Shown: positions 15,974-25,292, counted from the first letter of the stretch. The stretch: 64,000 bases of DNA from Halobacteriovorax sp. DA5 (GCF_002903145.1 NZ_PPDJ01000003.1:186001-250000); one strand, 5' to 3'. The notes: generated from the sequence alone by a model not told the origin. Made by a program: numbers and translations.

Positions 15974-16471
15974 ATGAAAAATATTCAAGTAATTAAAGCC
16001 GATATTACAACTTTAGATGTTGATGCCATTGTTAACGCAGCCAATAGTGAATTAAAAGCTGGTGGTGGAGTTGATGGTGCAATCCATGCAGCCTGTGGTC
16101 AGGAATTAGCTGATGAACTTAAGGAAGTGGGGGGTTGCCCTGTCGGAGAAGCAAGACTGACTAAGGCATATAATATCCCTGCTGAATTTATCATTCACGC
16201 CGTTGGCCCAAAATGGGAAGGTGGAGGAAATGGTGAATCTGATTTACTTGAGAAGTGCTATATCTACGCACTTTCACTTGCTCTAGAAAACGAATGTAAG
16301 TCTGTTGCCTTTCCATGTATCTCAACGGGAATCTTTGGCTATCCAAAAATTGAAGCTGCCATTACTGCAACTTCGGCCGTAAAAAGTTTTGATGCTATTG
16401 AAGAATTTGATGATGTAATCTTCTGCTGCTTCGACGATGAAAGCTACGAGATCTATAAAACAATTCTGTAG
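15974..16471 (+). CDS. Macrodomain protein, YmdB/TARG1-like ADP-ribose hydrolase
   Basis: The 165-residue protein is a single macrodomain. It begins IQVIKADITTLDVDAIVNAANSELKAGGGVDGAIHAACG, the conserved ADP-ribose-binding start, where Asn and Asp in VNAANS and GGGVDGAIH are the known catalytic/binding residues of O-acetyl-ADP-ribose deacetylases. AVGPKW and FPCISTGIFGYP (phosphate loop) follow. Such enzymes remove acetyl from O-acetyl-ADP-ribose or ADP-ribose from Asp/Glu side chains. No partner ADP-ribosyltransferase or sirtuin is visible nearby. No membrane or signal segment; cytoplasmic. Confidence 0.92.
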   Translation: MKNIQVIKADITTLDVDAIVNAANSELKAGGGVDGAIHAACGQELADELKEVGGCPVGEARLTKAYNIPAEFIIHAVGPKWEGGGNGESDLLEKCYIYALSLALENECKSVAFPCISTGIFGYPKIEAAITATSAVKSFDAIEEFDDVIFCCFDDESYEIYKTIL

Positions 16472-16576
16472 CCTCTACAAAAGAGTGATCTCTTAATAAC
16501 ACTTGAGTTTATTTACTCTTCTTCATTTTAGAATTTCTGTGAACGACTGATATGATACTTATCAAGAGGCACAATC

Positions 16577-17677
16577 ATGAAGAAACGAAAAGTGTTCACT
16601 TATTTATTCCCACTATTGGCCATTGTTATTCTTGTGGCCTGTCTAGGTCGAGGCCACAATCTTAGAAAAATAAGAAGTGAGATGATTTCAGATCAATCTT
16701 TAAATGTAGGTACAAGGGCGCCGGCCAGTACATTTGTTGAAGGTGAGGAGGAAGTTGTTATTGGAAACTTCTTTGATATCACTCAAAAAAATTCTCTCGA
16801 TGATACAGTCGGATTTATTCAAGAAGGGAATTGGTTTCAGGACACCCTAAAAGGATATCAGGGAAGTATAAGTCGCTACACCAATGATCCTGGCGCTAGG
16901 GCCATCTATGTCACAGATCTTTTGGGCGATTCGACCTATTGTATTTGGTACTACAGAGTGCCATCAATGAATGCTACAGATAATGCAATTATAGATATCT
17001 TTGATGGTGTTGAAGAAATTGGATTGGCCAACTTTAGTCTAAGACTTCAAAGTAGTGAAAAGGGACTTTATCCATTGGGTGAGTTCTCGTTTACTTCAGG
17101 ACAGGAGAGTCGTGTGATTCTTTCAAAAGGTGCTGAGGATCCACTACTTCTAAGGGCCGATGAAGTAGTTTTCAAAAAGCTTGGTGATTATGAAGACTGT
17201 CAGGGAATAATTTATAAAGACCTCGATGAGAGTGCAACGATAATGTCCAAGGCTGTTGATCAGAAAACTTTTAAAGGAACAGATGGCTACCGTGAATACG
17301 GCGATTGGGTAAATAGTAAGCTTAAAGGTGCTGATGGAAATATTGTTCGAATGAGTGAAGATGAATATGCTTATTCAACTTATAACTTCATGCCTAGTAG
17401 AACAAATTATTGCTTACAAGTTTATCGACCTACGATTGTAGGGGCCCTATCAAATGTTAAAGTGAGTATCTTTCAAGAAGATGTGGAAATCTTTTCGACT
17501 TTTGTTAGTTATAATATGCAAAGTAGCAAGAGTGGTTGGGTAAACCTAGGAAAGCACGAGGTTGAGGCAGATAAAGTTGTTACGGTAATTTTTGAAAGAG
17601 ACCCTCTCGACATCGGCTTATTACTAAGTGATGCCGTGAGGTTTATTCAATTATCTAAAGATCAAAGTTGTGATTAA
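16577..17677 (+). CDS. Lipoprotein with two golvesin-C-like beta domains
   Basis: The 366-residue protein has a type II signal peptide with lipobox LVAC (Cys22). Two related beta-sandwich-like regions follow (residues about 70-205 and 225-362). Each begins with a W/Y-x-DxxLKGxxG...R segment and contains YCxxxYR and an ending like DAVxF; these features are typical of the golvesin C-terminal/carbohydrate-binding-like fold. Such domains are usually accessory binding modules in secreted proteins. There is no catalytic domain, so a surface or periplasmic binding role is likely but unproven. The residue after Cys is Leu, which does not mark inner-membrane retention. GAGGCACAATC precedes the ATG. 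Confidence 0.6.
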   Translation: MKKRKVFTYLFPLLAIVILVACLGRGHNLRKIRSEMISDQSLNVGTRAPASTFVEGEEEVVIGNFFDITQKNSLDDTVGFIQEGNWFQDTLKGYQGSISRYTNDPGARAIYVTDLLGDSTYCIWYYRVPSMNATDNAIIDIFDGVEEIGLANFSLRLQSSEKGLYPLGEFSFTSGQESRVILSKGAEDPLLLRADEVVFKKLGDYEDCQGIIYKDLDESATIMSKAVDQKTFKGTDGYREYGDWVNSKLKGADGNIVRMSEDEYAYSTYNFMPSRTNYCLQVYRPTIVGALSNVKVSIFQEDVEIFSTFVSYNMQSSKSGWVNLGKHEVEADKVVTVIFERDPLDIGLLLSDAVRFIQLSKDQSCD

Positions 17678-19647
17678 ACAAGTAAGTGGTAAGTAATAAA
17701 AGCACCACCATAAGCAAGAACTGTCATATACCCAAACATTAGGAAGACATGTCCCCAACCATCTGTTTCTCTTCGAACAATCCCAAGTGTTGAGATACAT
17801 TGCATTGCAAAGGCAAAGAAGATTAGAAGAGACCAGGCCACGGCCGTATTAAATACTGGCTTATTTGTTTCTGGGTCAATCTCAGCTCTTAGTCTTTCTC
17901 TTAGAGTTGTTGATTCTTCATCGACATCACCTAGAGCATAAATTGTTCCAAGTGTTGATACGAATAGCTCACGTGCACCCATGGCAACAGTGATTCCAAC
18001 TCCCATCTTCCAGTTGTATCCAAGTGGCTTAATAACTGGTTCAATTAATTTTCCAAATTGGCCAATAGTTGAGTACTCTAGAGAAATTGCAGCGGACTCT
18101 GCCTCTGACTTTCCAATAAGCAGTTCTTCAGCTGGTTTTGGGAAAGTCGAAAGAAACCAAATTACCATTGAAAGACCTAAGATGATTGTTCCGGCCTTCT
18201 TTAAAAATACTCTTCCTTTGAAGATCATCGCCTTAAAAGCGGGCTTAAGAGTAGGCATCTGATAAAGAGGTAATTCAATAATAAATGAAGTCGTACTTCC
18301 CTTATAAAGAGTTAGCCTAAAGATTTTTGCAATAATAAGTGCAACAATACTTCCTAGGAAATAAAGGAAGAAAAATGCTAAGGCTTGAGAATTGAAAATT
18401 CCAAATACAGTTTTTTCAGGAACAAAAGTTCCAATAAGAAGAATATAAACTGGCAGTCTTGCCGAGCATGTAATGAGTGGAATCGTCATTAATGTTGCAA
18501 GTCTTTCTTTTTTATCTGAAATCGTTCTTGTTGCCATAATCGCTGGAACAGAACAAGCAAACCCCGAAAGATATGGTAGGAACGCTTTTCCATTTAAGCC
18601 AAAATATGACATGGCCTTATCTGTAATGATTGAAGCACGTGAAATATATCCACTTTGCTCAAGAAGACTTAGAAGGAAGAAGAGAATCATAATTTGTGGA
18701 AGGAAGATTACAACTCCACCAACACCTGCAATGATTCCGTCAACAATAAAACTATTTAGCATACCTTGCGGAAGAATAGCTGCAACGTATTCTCCGAATG
18801 CACCAACACCACCATCAATGAGATCCATTGCCGGACCTGCCCAAGTATAAATTGAATGGAAGATTAAGTAGAAAATTGCCAAGAAGATAACACCACCTAA
18901 GAAAGGGTGAAGAACAAAGTGGTCAATTTTATTTGAAAGTTGAATCAGGCTCTTATTTTTTCCAATCGCATATGATGCTTTTAGGTCTCTTGCTTTTCTT
19001 TGATACTTTTCAATTTGAGAAAGGGCAGAAACTTCATTTTGAAGCTCAACAAATTGATCTTCTTCAAAGCTCACATTAAATGGATTGTATTCCGTTGATT
19101 CATTTGAAAGTTTTATTTTATTAGTTGGAAGGAGAATTTCACTTGAAGAGTTTTCTCTTAAGAAGTTTTCAAGTGTTGCTCCACTGTCTCTCATTGTAGA
19201 GAACTTAATATAAGGAACACCAATGTGTTCGCCAATTTTATCAAAATCGTAATTCTTTGTTACATCAAGATCATACTTATTGAAGATGATTTTAATCTTG
19301 CCTCCAAAGAGTTCTTTAACAGCAAGTGCAAGAGATAGAGAAGAGTCCAGGCGAGCACAATCAACAACACAAACAATATCGTGAAATTCTGTAACTTGAT
19401 TATTTCTTCCGATTAAAGTGGAAACTGTTACTGCTTCATCAATTGAAGATGGAACAAGTGAATAAATCCCTGGAAGGTCAACTACTGCTAACTTTTCTTC
19501 ATGACGAGCATTAGAAATAAGACCCGCTGTGGCCGTATCAACAGTAATTCCATTGTAGTTTGCAACCTTACGATTCGCTCCAGAAAGGATATTGAAAATC
19601 GCCGACTTCCCTGAGTTTGCAGGGCCAATAAGTAAAATTTTTCTCAT
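17674..19647 (-). CDS. feoB: Ferrous iron transporter FeoB
   Basis: The 657-residue protein has an N-terminal G domain: G1 GPANSGKSAIFN, G2 threonine in YNGITVDT, G3 DLPGIYS and G4 NKYD. A long membrane domain follows, with two Gate motifs (LPYLSGFACSVPAIMATRT and similar ACSARLPVYILL). FeoB imports Fe2+ across the inner membrane. It is shorter than the 773 residues of the E. coli protein, mainly in the soluble linker and C-terminus. The start overlaps the feoA stop by one base (TAATG), giving translational coupling. The 3' end overlaps the convergent lipoprotein gene by 4 bases. No clear Fur box was seen upstream of feoA. Confidence 0.95.
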   Translation of the reverse strand: MRKILLIGPANSGKSAIFNILSGANRKVANYNGITVDTATAGLISNARHEEKLAVVDLPGIYSLVPSSIDEAVTVSTLIGRNNQVTEFHDIVCVVDCARLDSSLSLALAVKELFGGKIKIIFNKYDLDVTKNYDFDKIGEHIGVPYIKFSTMRDSGATLENFLRENSSSEILLPTNKIKLSNESTEYNPFNVSFEEDQFVELQNEVSALSQIEKYQRKARDLKASYAIGKNKSLIQLSNKIDHFVLHPFLGGVIFLAIFYLIFHSIYTWAGPAMDLIDGGVGAFGEYVAAILPQGMLNSFIVDGIIAGVGGVVIFLPQIMILFFLLSLLEQSGYISRASIITDKAMSYFGLNGKAFLPYLSGFACSVPAIMATRTISDKKERLATLMTIPLITCSARLPVYILLIGTFVPEKTVFGIFNSQALAFFFLYFLGSIVALIIAKIFRLTLYKGSTTSFIIELPLYQMPTLKPAFKAMIFKGRVFLKKAGTIILGLSMVIWFLSTFPKPAEELLIGKSEAESAAISLEYSTIGQFGKLIEPVIKPLGYNWKMGVGITVAMGARELFVSTLGTIYALGDVDEESTTLRERLRAEIDPETNKPVFNTAVAWSLLIFFAFAMQCISTLGIVRRETDGWGHVFLMFGYMTVLAYGGAFITYHLLV

Positions 19648-19877
19648 TAATTTAATTCCTCAACATTGATGAGACTAGCTTCGCTTAAACGAAGGGCAAC
19701 TGTTTCACCATCTGTTAATCTAAGAGTAAGAGGAGAGCCTAAGAATGAAGGAGCGATAACTTGAATTGCATCACCTGGAAGAATCCCAAGTCCTGTCATA
19801 ATTGTCTTATGTTTAAGTCCTTTATCAAATGATAGGATCTTAACATTTACGCCTTTTTTAACCTTCGATAAAACCAT
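19647..19877 (-). CDS. feoA: Ferrous iron transport protein FeoA
   Basis: A small SH3-like protein of 76 residues, the normal FeoA size, with GLGILPGDAIQVIAPS and LTLRLTDGETVALRLSEASLINV matching the family pattern (GhxxGxxhxhh...G...hAlR...A..I.V). FeoA helps FeoB function, probably by contacting its cytoplasmic domain. I start it at ATG 19877 (MVLSKVKKG), which has GGAG 6 bases upstream. A longer open frame extends to 19925 but lacks a ribosome binding site. It overlaps feoB by one base. Confidence 0.9.
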   Translation of the reverse strand: MVLSKVKKGVNVKILSFDKGLKHKTIMTGLGILPGDAIQVIAPSFLGSPLTLRLTDGETVALRLSEASLINVEELN

Positions 19878-19973
19878 ATTTAACTCCATTCGTCTCAATG
19901 GGCTTACTATAGTTTTATTAGTCAAACTTGTCTAGGAACACTTTACTGATATGAACCATGTTTACACAGTGAG

Positions 19974-20519
19974 TTAGTCGCGATAGAAGGCGTCGGTAAA
20001 GTGTGCAATGAGTGAATCAAGAACGTGTTCACCAAGAGTAAGCTGTCGATACTTCACTCCAGTGAGGTCGAAGATGCGACGAGAGATACGATTTGACTCA
20101 GTACCTGAATGTTTATCTTGTAAGTATACGATTTCTTTAATCTTTGAAGAAGCAAGAAGCTTGGCACACTCATGACAAGGAAATAGTGTCACGTAACATC
20201 TAGCGCCATATAATTTGTGATTTGAGTGAAGAATTGCATTGGCCTCGGCGTGAACAACGTATCCATACTTTTGTTGCTCGAGAGGGAGAGTTCTCTCTTT
20301 TCCCCAAGGAAGTTTTGTTTCATCAATTCCCGCAACAAAGCCGTTGTAACCAAAAGTTATTTGATGGTTATTATCATCAACAAAAACACATCCTACTTTT
20401 GTGGCCGGATCCTTACTCTTGAAACTTGCCATAATAGCCTGAAGCATAAAGTATTCGTCCCAATTTACGGCACTCTTTGTATTGATGTGATTAATCGACT
20501 TTTCCAACTCTGTTTTCAT
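19974..20519 (-). CDS. Deoxycytidylate (dCMP) deaminase family protein
   Basis: The 181-residue protein has the zinc-deaminase signature HAEANAI (His and catalytic Glu) near residue 91 and PCHECAKLL about 23 residues later, with two Cys zinc ligands. DPATKVGCVFVDDNN and GYNGFVAGID are typical of dCMP deaminase/ComE protein 2 rather than guanine or tRNA deaminases. It would turn dCMP into dUMP for thymidylate synthesis, usually under dCTP/dTTP control. Its ATG shares a CATG with the divergent frame of murJ, so the promoter of one of the genes must lie inside the other gene's start region. Confidence 0.8.
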   Translation of the reverse strand: MKTELEKSINHINTKSAVNWDEYFMLQAIMASFKSKDPATKVGCVFVDDNNHQITFGYNGFVAGIDETKLPWGKERTLPLEQQKYGYVVHAEANAILHSNHKLYGARCYVTLFPCHECAKLLASSKIKEIVYLQDKHSGTESNRISRRIFDLTGVKYRQLTLGEHVLDSLIAHFTDAFYRD

Positions 20520-20601
20520 GGCAGCAAGATTAGTTAATTATCCTTCACTTGGCAACTACTGGAAGCTTGTTAAGTCAGATAGGGTGGTGCAAAATATTGG
20601 A

Positions 20602-22179
20602 ATGACAAGAGAACACAGGAAGAATTTTTTACTATCCTCTATTAAGATGGCCGTTGCAACTTTATCAAGTCGTGTATTGGGTTTTGCTAGAGAAATTTTA
20701 ATGGCCAAACTTTTTGGTGCTTCGGGGCTTACTGATGCCTATCAAATTGCTTTTCGTATTCCGAATATGTTGCGTGACTTATTTGCAGAAGGTTCTTTCT
20801 CATCTGCCTTTGTCCCAATATTTACTTCGGCCAAAAAAGATGGCGATGAACACGCTCGCAAGCTCCTATGGTCAATGGCCATTGTCTTACTAGCTATCAC
20901 TTCGATTGTTTGTTTACTGATTTTTATCTTTGCTCCACAAATCATTCAAGTATTAACAAATGAGCTTTTTACTTCTGATGTAAATCGATTTGAATTATCT
21001 GTATTGTTAACAAGAATGATGTCACCTTTCTTAGCATTCGTTTCTGTGGCCGCACTTTTTATGGGAGTTCTTAACACTTATAAAATGTTCTTTGCTCCTG
21101 CGATGGCACCAGCTGTTTTTAATATCATTATGATCATTGCGATGGTGACATTACCAAAGTACTTAGAAGCAAAGAATCTTCATCCGATTATTTCTTTAGG
21201 AATAGGGGTTCTTGTTGGTGGATTTTTTCAGATGCTTATTCAAGTACCGATGCTATTTTCAAAAGGACTTGTAAAGGTTGATGGTATTGATCTTTTTTCA
21301 AGTGATGTAAAAGAAATTTTAAAACGAATGAGTATTGGAACAATAGGTGTTGCTGCAACTCAGATCAATCTTTTGGTTTCAACTTTCTTAGCTACAGGTA
21401 CAGTTGTTGGAGCTGTTTCTTGGCTACAATATGCTTTTCGATTATTTCAATTCCCTGTAGGAATTTTAGGTGTTTCGATTGGAAATTCCAATCTCGTTTA
21501 CTTCTCTGAACTTTGGAGGGGAGGCAAGGAAGACGAAGCAAAGGCAGCACTTCAAACAAGTTATATAACAAGTCTTTTTGTTCTTATGCCAGCAATGGCC
21601 TTAATGTTTGCACTTGCCCAGGACTGCGTTGCAATTTCTTTTCAGCGTGGAGCCTTCGGTCTTGATGATACTAAGATGGTAACAGAAGCACTTTATGCTT
21701 ATTTATTTGGACTTCCATTTTATGGACTCTATAAGGTGTTTTCTCCGAGTTTTTACACATTAGATAAACCAAAGATTCCTGTAATTATCTCTTCGATTGC
21801 TGTTGGAATTAATATTGTCTTCTGTTTTTCACTTGTTGGTACATACGGTTTTAAAATTCTTGCTATGGGGACATCTGTATCGATGATTTTTATCATCCTT
21901 GTTCAGTCGATTCTATTATTTAAATTACTAGATTTAAGGCTTAATTTCTTCTTCCCGCTAAGATTTTTTAAAATTGGTTTAAGCTCACTATTGGCCTTTT
22001 ATGCTACACAATATGTACGTGGCCACTTCCCAAATAATATTTTTTCGACTCTTGATAATCTCGCGGCCTTCGTTACTGCAGCGTGTGCAGGTGCTATTGC
22101 TTATGTTATTGTGCTAAGTGTCTTAGGGGATTATGTTTTAATTCAGCGCTTCTTAAATAAGATAATCCGCCGAAATTAG
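20602..22179 (+). CDS. murJ: Lipid II flippase MurJ
   Basis: The MurJ/MviN protein moves lipid II across the inner membrane for peptidoglycan synthesis. Fourteen hydrophobic helices can be counted. Conserved text includes SSRVLGFAREILMAKLFGASGLTDAYQIAFRIPNMLRDLFAEGSFSSAFVP (helices 1-2, with the essential Arg), RMMSPFL and TLDKPKIPV. I start at ATG 20602 (MTREHRKNF, 525 residues, a normal family length). An in-frame ATG at 20518 adds 28 residues that do not look like part of the family and would abut the divergent deaminase start. Single-gene unit or followed by the 22260 gene after 80 bases. Confidence 0.92.
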   Translation: MTREHRKNFLLSSIKMAVATLSSRVLGFAREILMAKLFGASGLTDAYQIAFRIPNMLRDLFAEGSFSSAFVPIFTSAKKDGDEHARKLLWSMAIVLLAITSIVCLLIFIFAPQIIQVLTNELFTSDVNRFELSVLLTRMMSPFLAFVSVAALFMGVLNTYKMFFAPAMAPAVFNIIMIIAMVTLPKYLEAKNLHPIISLGIGVLVGGFFQMLIQVPMLFSKGLVKVDGIDLFSSDVKEILKRMSIGTIGVAATQINLLVSTFLATGTVVGAVSWLQYAFRLFQFPVGILGVSIGNSNLVYFSELWRGGKEDEAKAALQTSYITSLFVLMPAMALMFALAQDCVAISFQRGAFGLDDTKMVTEALYAYLFGLPFYGLYKVFSPSFYTLDKPKIPVIISSIAVGINIVFCFSLVGTYGFKILAMGTSVSMIFIILVQSILLFKLLDLRLNFFFPLRFFKIGLSSLLAFYATQYVRGHFPNNIFSTLDNLAAFVTAACAGAIAYVIVLSVLGDYVLIQRFLNKIIRRN

Positions 22180-22259
22180 AATGGAAGTAATCATAAATTC
22201 TCTTGCTTGATGAGAGGCAAGTCGTTAAACTTAAAGAGATTACACATTTGGAGCAGTAA

Positions 22260-22700
22260 ATGAGAACTAGTTTTGAAACACTCGAAAATTTAGCGAGTCA
22301 TACAATTAATACACTTAAGGAAAAGGGTGTTATTGAATTCGATATTGCAAATCGTGAGAAGCTTATTGAATCAATGGCCACTGAATTTGGTGTATGTCTA
22401 GCAACTGATGAAGATATTCGCGATCAGGCTATCGAAGAAGTTGAAGAGAAGATGGGTGTAGATAATATGCCTGAAGACGTAACAGAGTCTGAAATGTTCA
22501 ACCATGCTCGTAAAGAAATTATTAAGTCATTTAGTGGTGAAAATATTGGTGGTCTTTACTTAGTAGAGTCACTACATAATATTGCAAATCGTATGACTGC
22601 ATTTTTAATTGATTGTGAATTCATTGATGATGTTTTTGGAACTGATGAAGAAATTCACAACTTCCTAGTACAGAATATTAGAACATTTAAGACTAGATAA
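22260..22700 (+). CDS. DUF507-like protein
   Basis: The 146-residue acidic, all-helical protein has no signal or membrane segment. Sequence such as LASHTINTLKEKGVIEFDIANREKLIESMATEF and later DEDIRDQAIEEVEEKMG resembles the DUF507 family, whose members are short, helical and of unknown function. The C-terminal third (GLYLVESLHNIANRMTAFLIDCEFIDDVFGTDEEIHNFLVQNI) extends beyond one repeat, so the protein may contain two diverged copies. It ends at a strong bidirectional terminator. DUF507 is a guess from pattern memory; a profile search would settle it. Confidence 0.6.
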   Translation: MRTSFETLENLASHTINTLKEKGVIEFDIANREKLIESMATEFGVCLATDEDIRDQAIEEVEEKMGVDNMPEDVTESEMFNHARKEIIKSFSGENIGGLYLVESLHNIANRMTAFLIDCEFIDDVFGTDEEIHNFLVQNIRTFKTR

Positions 22701-22701
22701 T

Positions 22702-22728
22702 AAAAAAGCTCCTTAAGGAGCTTTTTTT
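22702..22728. terminator. Bidirectional rho-independent terminator
   Basis: AAAAAAGCTCCTT / AAGGAGCTTTTTT is a near-perfect palindrome with A and T runs on both sides, between the convergent genes ending at 22700 and 22727. Confidence 0.92.
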
Positions 22729-23272
22729 ATTTCTTTTTAATATTGTGTAGCGACTGTTCGAAAAACGGACCTTCAAGCAAACCATTTAGAACCGAACTCT
22801 CACTTTCTAAAATGACAATACCATCATCAGTTTTTAGTAGAGCAGCATCGTAGTAGACACGAAGCTCATGTCCTTTTGTGGCCGTTCCTTCAACTCTTAG
22901 AGTTTCTATTCCTTGCTCATATAATTTCTCGAAAGATTTAGGCTCGTGGATAATTGTTGTATCTTTATCAAAGACGAGTTCATTATTAATAGCGAGCTCT
23001 TCAAATGCCGATTGTAAATCTGAATAGTTTTTATTAGTGAAGCTAAAGCGCGATTGCCACTCGTAGCGAGTATCAGTTCTTTCAAATATTTTTAATTCAG
23101 ATTCATCTGTCGTTAGAGTCCACCAAGGGGGAATTGGAATTTCAAGCCCGTGAAAAGGGAAGCTGATAGCATTCTTTAAGGCGACTTTTTTTTCACCTTT
23201 AATAACAAATGCTGCATAAGTAGCAAAAATTAAAATGCAAATGAGGATGATCCACCAAAAAATATTACTCAT
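22727..23272 (-). CDS. Small membrane-anchored protein, unrecognised
   Basis: The 181-residue product (from ATG 23272; a TTG at 23281 is also possible) has one N-terminal membrane helix (NIFWWIILICILIFATYAAFVI), then a soluble domain of about 150 residues with mixed beta/alpha character (FHGLEIPIPPWWTLTTDES...). GCGGAT lies just before the ATG. The pattern fits a single-domain protein facing the periplasm, resembling PsbP-like or DUF1795-type folds only loosely. No motif allows a function. It converges on the DUF507-like gene with a shared terminator. Confidence 0.65.
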   Translation of the reverse strand: MSNIFWWIILICILIFATYAAFVIKGEKKVALKNAISFPFHGLEIPIPPWWTLTTDESELKIFERTDTRYEWQSRFSFTNKNYSDLQSAFEELAINNELVFDKDTTIIHEPKSFEKLYEQGIETLRVEGTATKGHELRVYYDAALLKTDDGIVILESESSVLNGLLEGPFFEQSLHNIKKK

Positions 23273-23425
23273 AATCCGCAATTTATCCCTAATTTTTGGC
23301 TTCGTAAACGTAATATTAATCAGTTAAATCAATACTTTATAGAAAAAGTCGATAGTTTACTCAAGTTTCATTCATAAAGTGTCGTTAAGTAGTTGAGGAT
23401 TGTTAAAGTTTTTATGGAGAAAACT

Positions 23426-25207
23426 ATGAAGTTAAGACTTATTGGCACGAAAAGCATCTTATTGGCGATGATGATGCTAAATACATATGCTGAGATCGAC
23501 ATCAGTGATTGTATCTATTTAAGAGACAATGGCTATGAAGATGATGCTCAGGCATGTGTGACAAGAGCATCTCGTGGAAGCTCTGGAAGTAATGACTTCT
23601 GTGTCGATTGTTTACCTAAACTTCCTGAAAGAAATGAGTGGGCCGAAGTTGCAAAAGTTGCAATTCCTTCACTTGCAGCAATGGGGAGTGTTTTTTTCGC
23701 CACTAAACACCAAGCTGATTCTCAAGAGTCATGGGCAAATGCTTATGAAAATGGAATTAAATCATGCCACGGTCAAATCGATGGCTATTTAGATTATAAC
23801 CTTGAAAGGGGTGCAAACCCAATTCTTCCAAAAGAGCAAACTTCAATGCTTAATTCTTGTAACGGTTACGGCTACGGTATGTACGCTGGTGGACTTGGTC
23901 TTACTGGTGGAACTTTTGGTGGAGTTGGTAACGGTTGGCTAGGTCAAGGTTACACTTCAGGATTCCTAGGTGGAATGGGTGGACCAAACTTTGGTGGAAA
24001 TATCTATGGCAATGCCGGTTGGGGCATGGGTAATGGAATGGGGATGGGCAATGGCTTTGGTGGAAACTACCAAGCGAATGTTTATATGAACCCATTAGGT
24101 TCTCTTGCAGGTTCGGCACTTGCTGGACTTCTAACAGGTGGTAATGCTGGATTTGGTGTAAATATCAACGGCGGAATGGGCATGGGTGGACACCCAGGAA
24201 TGTACCCAGGAAATATCTATGGTGGAATGTACCCTGGATTCGGAATGAACACGGGATTCGGAATGGGTATGGGTGGATACCCATACGGAACAGGTTTTGG
24301 AACTGGCTTTGGTGCTAATTTTGGCATGGGAATGGGCAATGGTTTTGGAATGGGCAATGGTTTCGGAATGGGCAACGGTTTCGGACTTAATACTGGTTTA
24401 AATTTTGGACTAAATATTGGTAGCACTGGTGCGTTCCCAGGAATGAATACTGGCGCAGGTTGGGGGATGTACCCTGGATCTGGCTGGGGAATGTATCCTG
24501 GAACAGGTATTAATGCTGGTTTCAACCTTGGTTGGGGTGTTAATGGCGTAGGTAATGGTAACTGGGGTAATGGTGGAGTTTATCCAACATATCCAGGTCC
24601 TGGAAACGGTGGAGTTATCTCTGGCGGTTGGGGCGTCAATGGCGGTGGAAACGGCAATTGGGGTGTTAACGGCGGTTGGGCCAATGGCGGCGGAAACCCT
24701 GCATGTATGTGTATTTCAGCACCATGTGCTTGTGGAAATACTTTTCCTGGTGGAAATGGAAATATTAATGGCGGATGGGGAGTCAACGGAGGTTGGGGAA
24801 CTGGCGCTAATAATGGTTGGGGTGTTAACGGAAACGCTGGTTGGGGAGTCAACGGTGGAAACGGTTGGGGCCTAAATGGTAATGCTAACGGAGGTTGGGG
24901 TGCCAACGGAAACTGGGGAGCAAATGGAAACTATAATAATGGTTATCAAGCACAACAGTTCCAGAGCTACATCAACGGACTTCAAGGACAAGCTGTTGCT
25001 CAAGGTAATTATCAAAACCAAGCGAACGTAATGTATGCTAACCAAGCTCTGTATCAGAACTTACAAAATGCTCAACAAAATATTTATGCAAATTCGTATA
25101 ATGGTTATTACAACTCTGGTACTAACTTTGGATCAATGGCCGGAGGGGCCCTTAATGGTCAATTTAGTGTCGGAATTGGTGGAAGTGCGGGAATGAATTG
25201 GAATTAA
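23426..25207 (+). CDS. Glycine-rich repetitive secreted protein
   Basis: The 593-residue product has a signal peptide (MKLRLIGTKSILLAMMMLNTYA) and a short N-terminal domain of about 120 residues with paired cysteines (CVDC, and others). Then comes a long low-complexity region dominated by Gly, Asn, Trp, Tyr, Met and Phe. Units such as GMGNGFG (three in a row near residues 305-325) and GWGVNGG recur for more than 300 residues. A cysteine cluster ACMCISAPCACG interrupts it near residue 430, and a Gln/Asn/Tyr-rich tail follows. TATGGAGAAAACT precedes the ATG at 23426. The frame is a single uninterrupted ORF. It resembles silk- or slime-like exported structural proteins. Function unknown. Confidence 0.8.
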   Translation: MKLRLIGTKSILLAMMMLNTYAEIDISDCIYLRDNGYEDDAQACVTRASRGSSGSNDFCVDCLPKLPERNEWAEVAKVAIPSLAAMGSVFFATKHQADSQESWANAYENGIKSCHGQIDGYLDYNLERGANPILPKEQTSMLNSCNGYGYGMYAGGLGLTGGTFGGVGNGWLGQGYTSGFLGGMGGPNFGGNIYGNAGWGMGNGMGMGNGFGGNYQANVYMNPLGSLAGSALAGLLTGGNAGFGVNINGGMGMGGHPGMYPGNIYGGMYPGFGMNTGFGMGMGGYPYGTGFGTGFGANFGMGMGNGFGMGNGFGMGNGFGLNTGLNFGLNIGSTGAFPGMNTGAGWGMYPGSGWGMYPGTGINAGFNLGWGVNGVGNGNWGNGGVYPTYPGPGNGGVISGGWGVNGGGNGNWGVNGGWANGGGNPACMCISAPCACGNTFPGGNGNINGGWGVNGGWGTGANNGWGVNGNAGWGVNGGNGWGLNGNANGGWGANGNWGANGNYNNGYQAQQFQSYINGLQGQAVAQGNYQNQANVMYANQALYQNLQNAQQNIYANSYNGYYNSGTNFGSMAGGALNGQFSVGIGGSAGMNWN

Positions 25208-25240
25208 AAAATAATTTCAAGAGAGATGAGAGATAAAAAG

Positions 25241-25268
25241 AAAGCCTCCTGTATGGGAGGCTTTTTTA
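25241..25268 (+). terminator. Rho-independent terminator of the glycine-rich gene
   Basis: AAAGCCTCC-TGTAT-GGGAGGCTTTTTT: a 9-bp GC-rich stem followed by T6. Confidence 0.9.
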
Positions 25269-25292
25269 TAAAAAAAATAGCGCTAGTGGCGA

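Noticed and set aside
19878..19973. Fur box before feoAB
   Set aside because: No stretch with convincing similarity to GATAATGATAATCATTATC halves was found.
24217..24906. Long proline-rich minus-strand frames under the glycine-rich gene
   Set aside because: They are the reverse complement of Gly/Asn codon repeats, which yield Pro-rich stop-free frames by composition; no signal or ribosome binding site.
24180..24930. Repeats in the glycine-rich gene as a CRISPR array
   Set aside because: Repeats follow codon periodicity with irregular spacing, lie in a single open frame and there are no cas genes.
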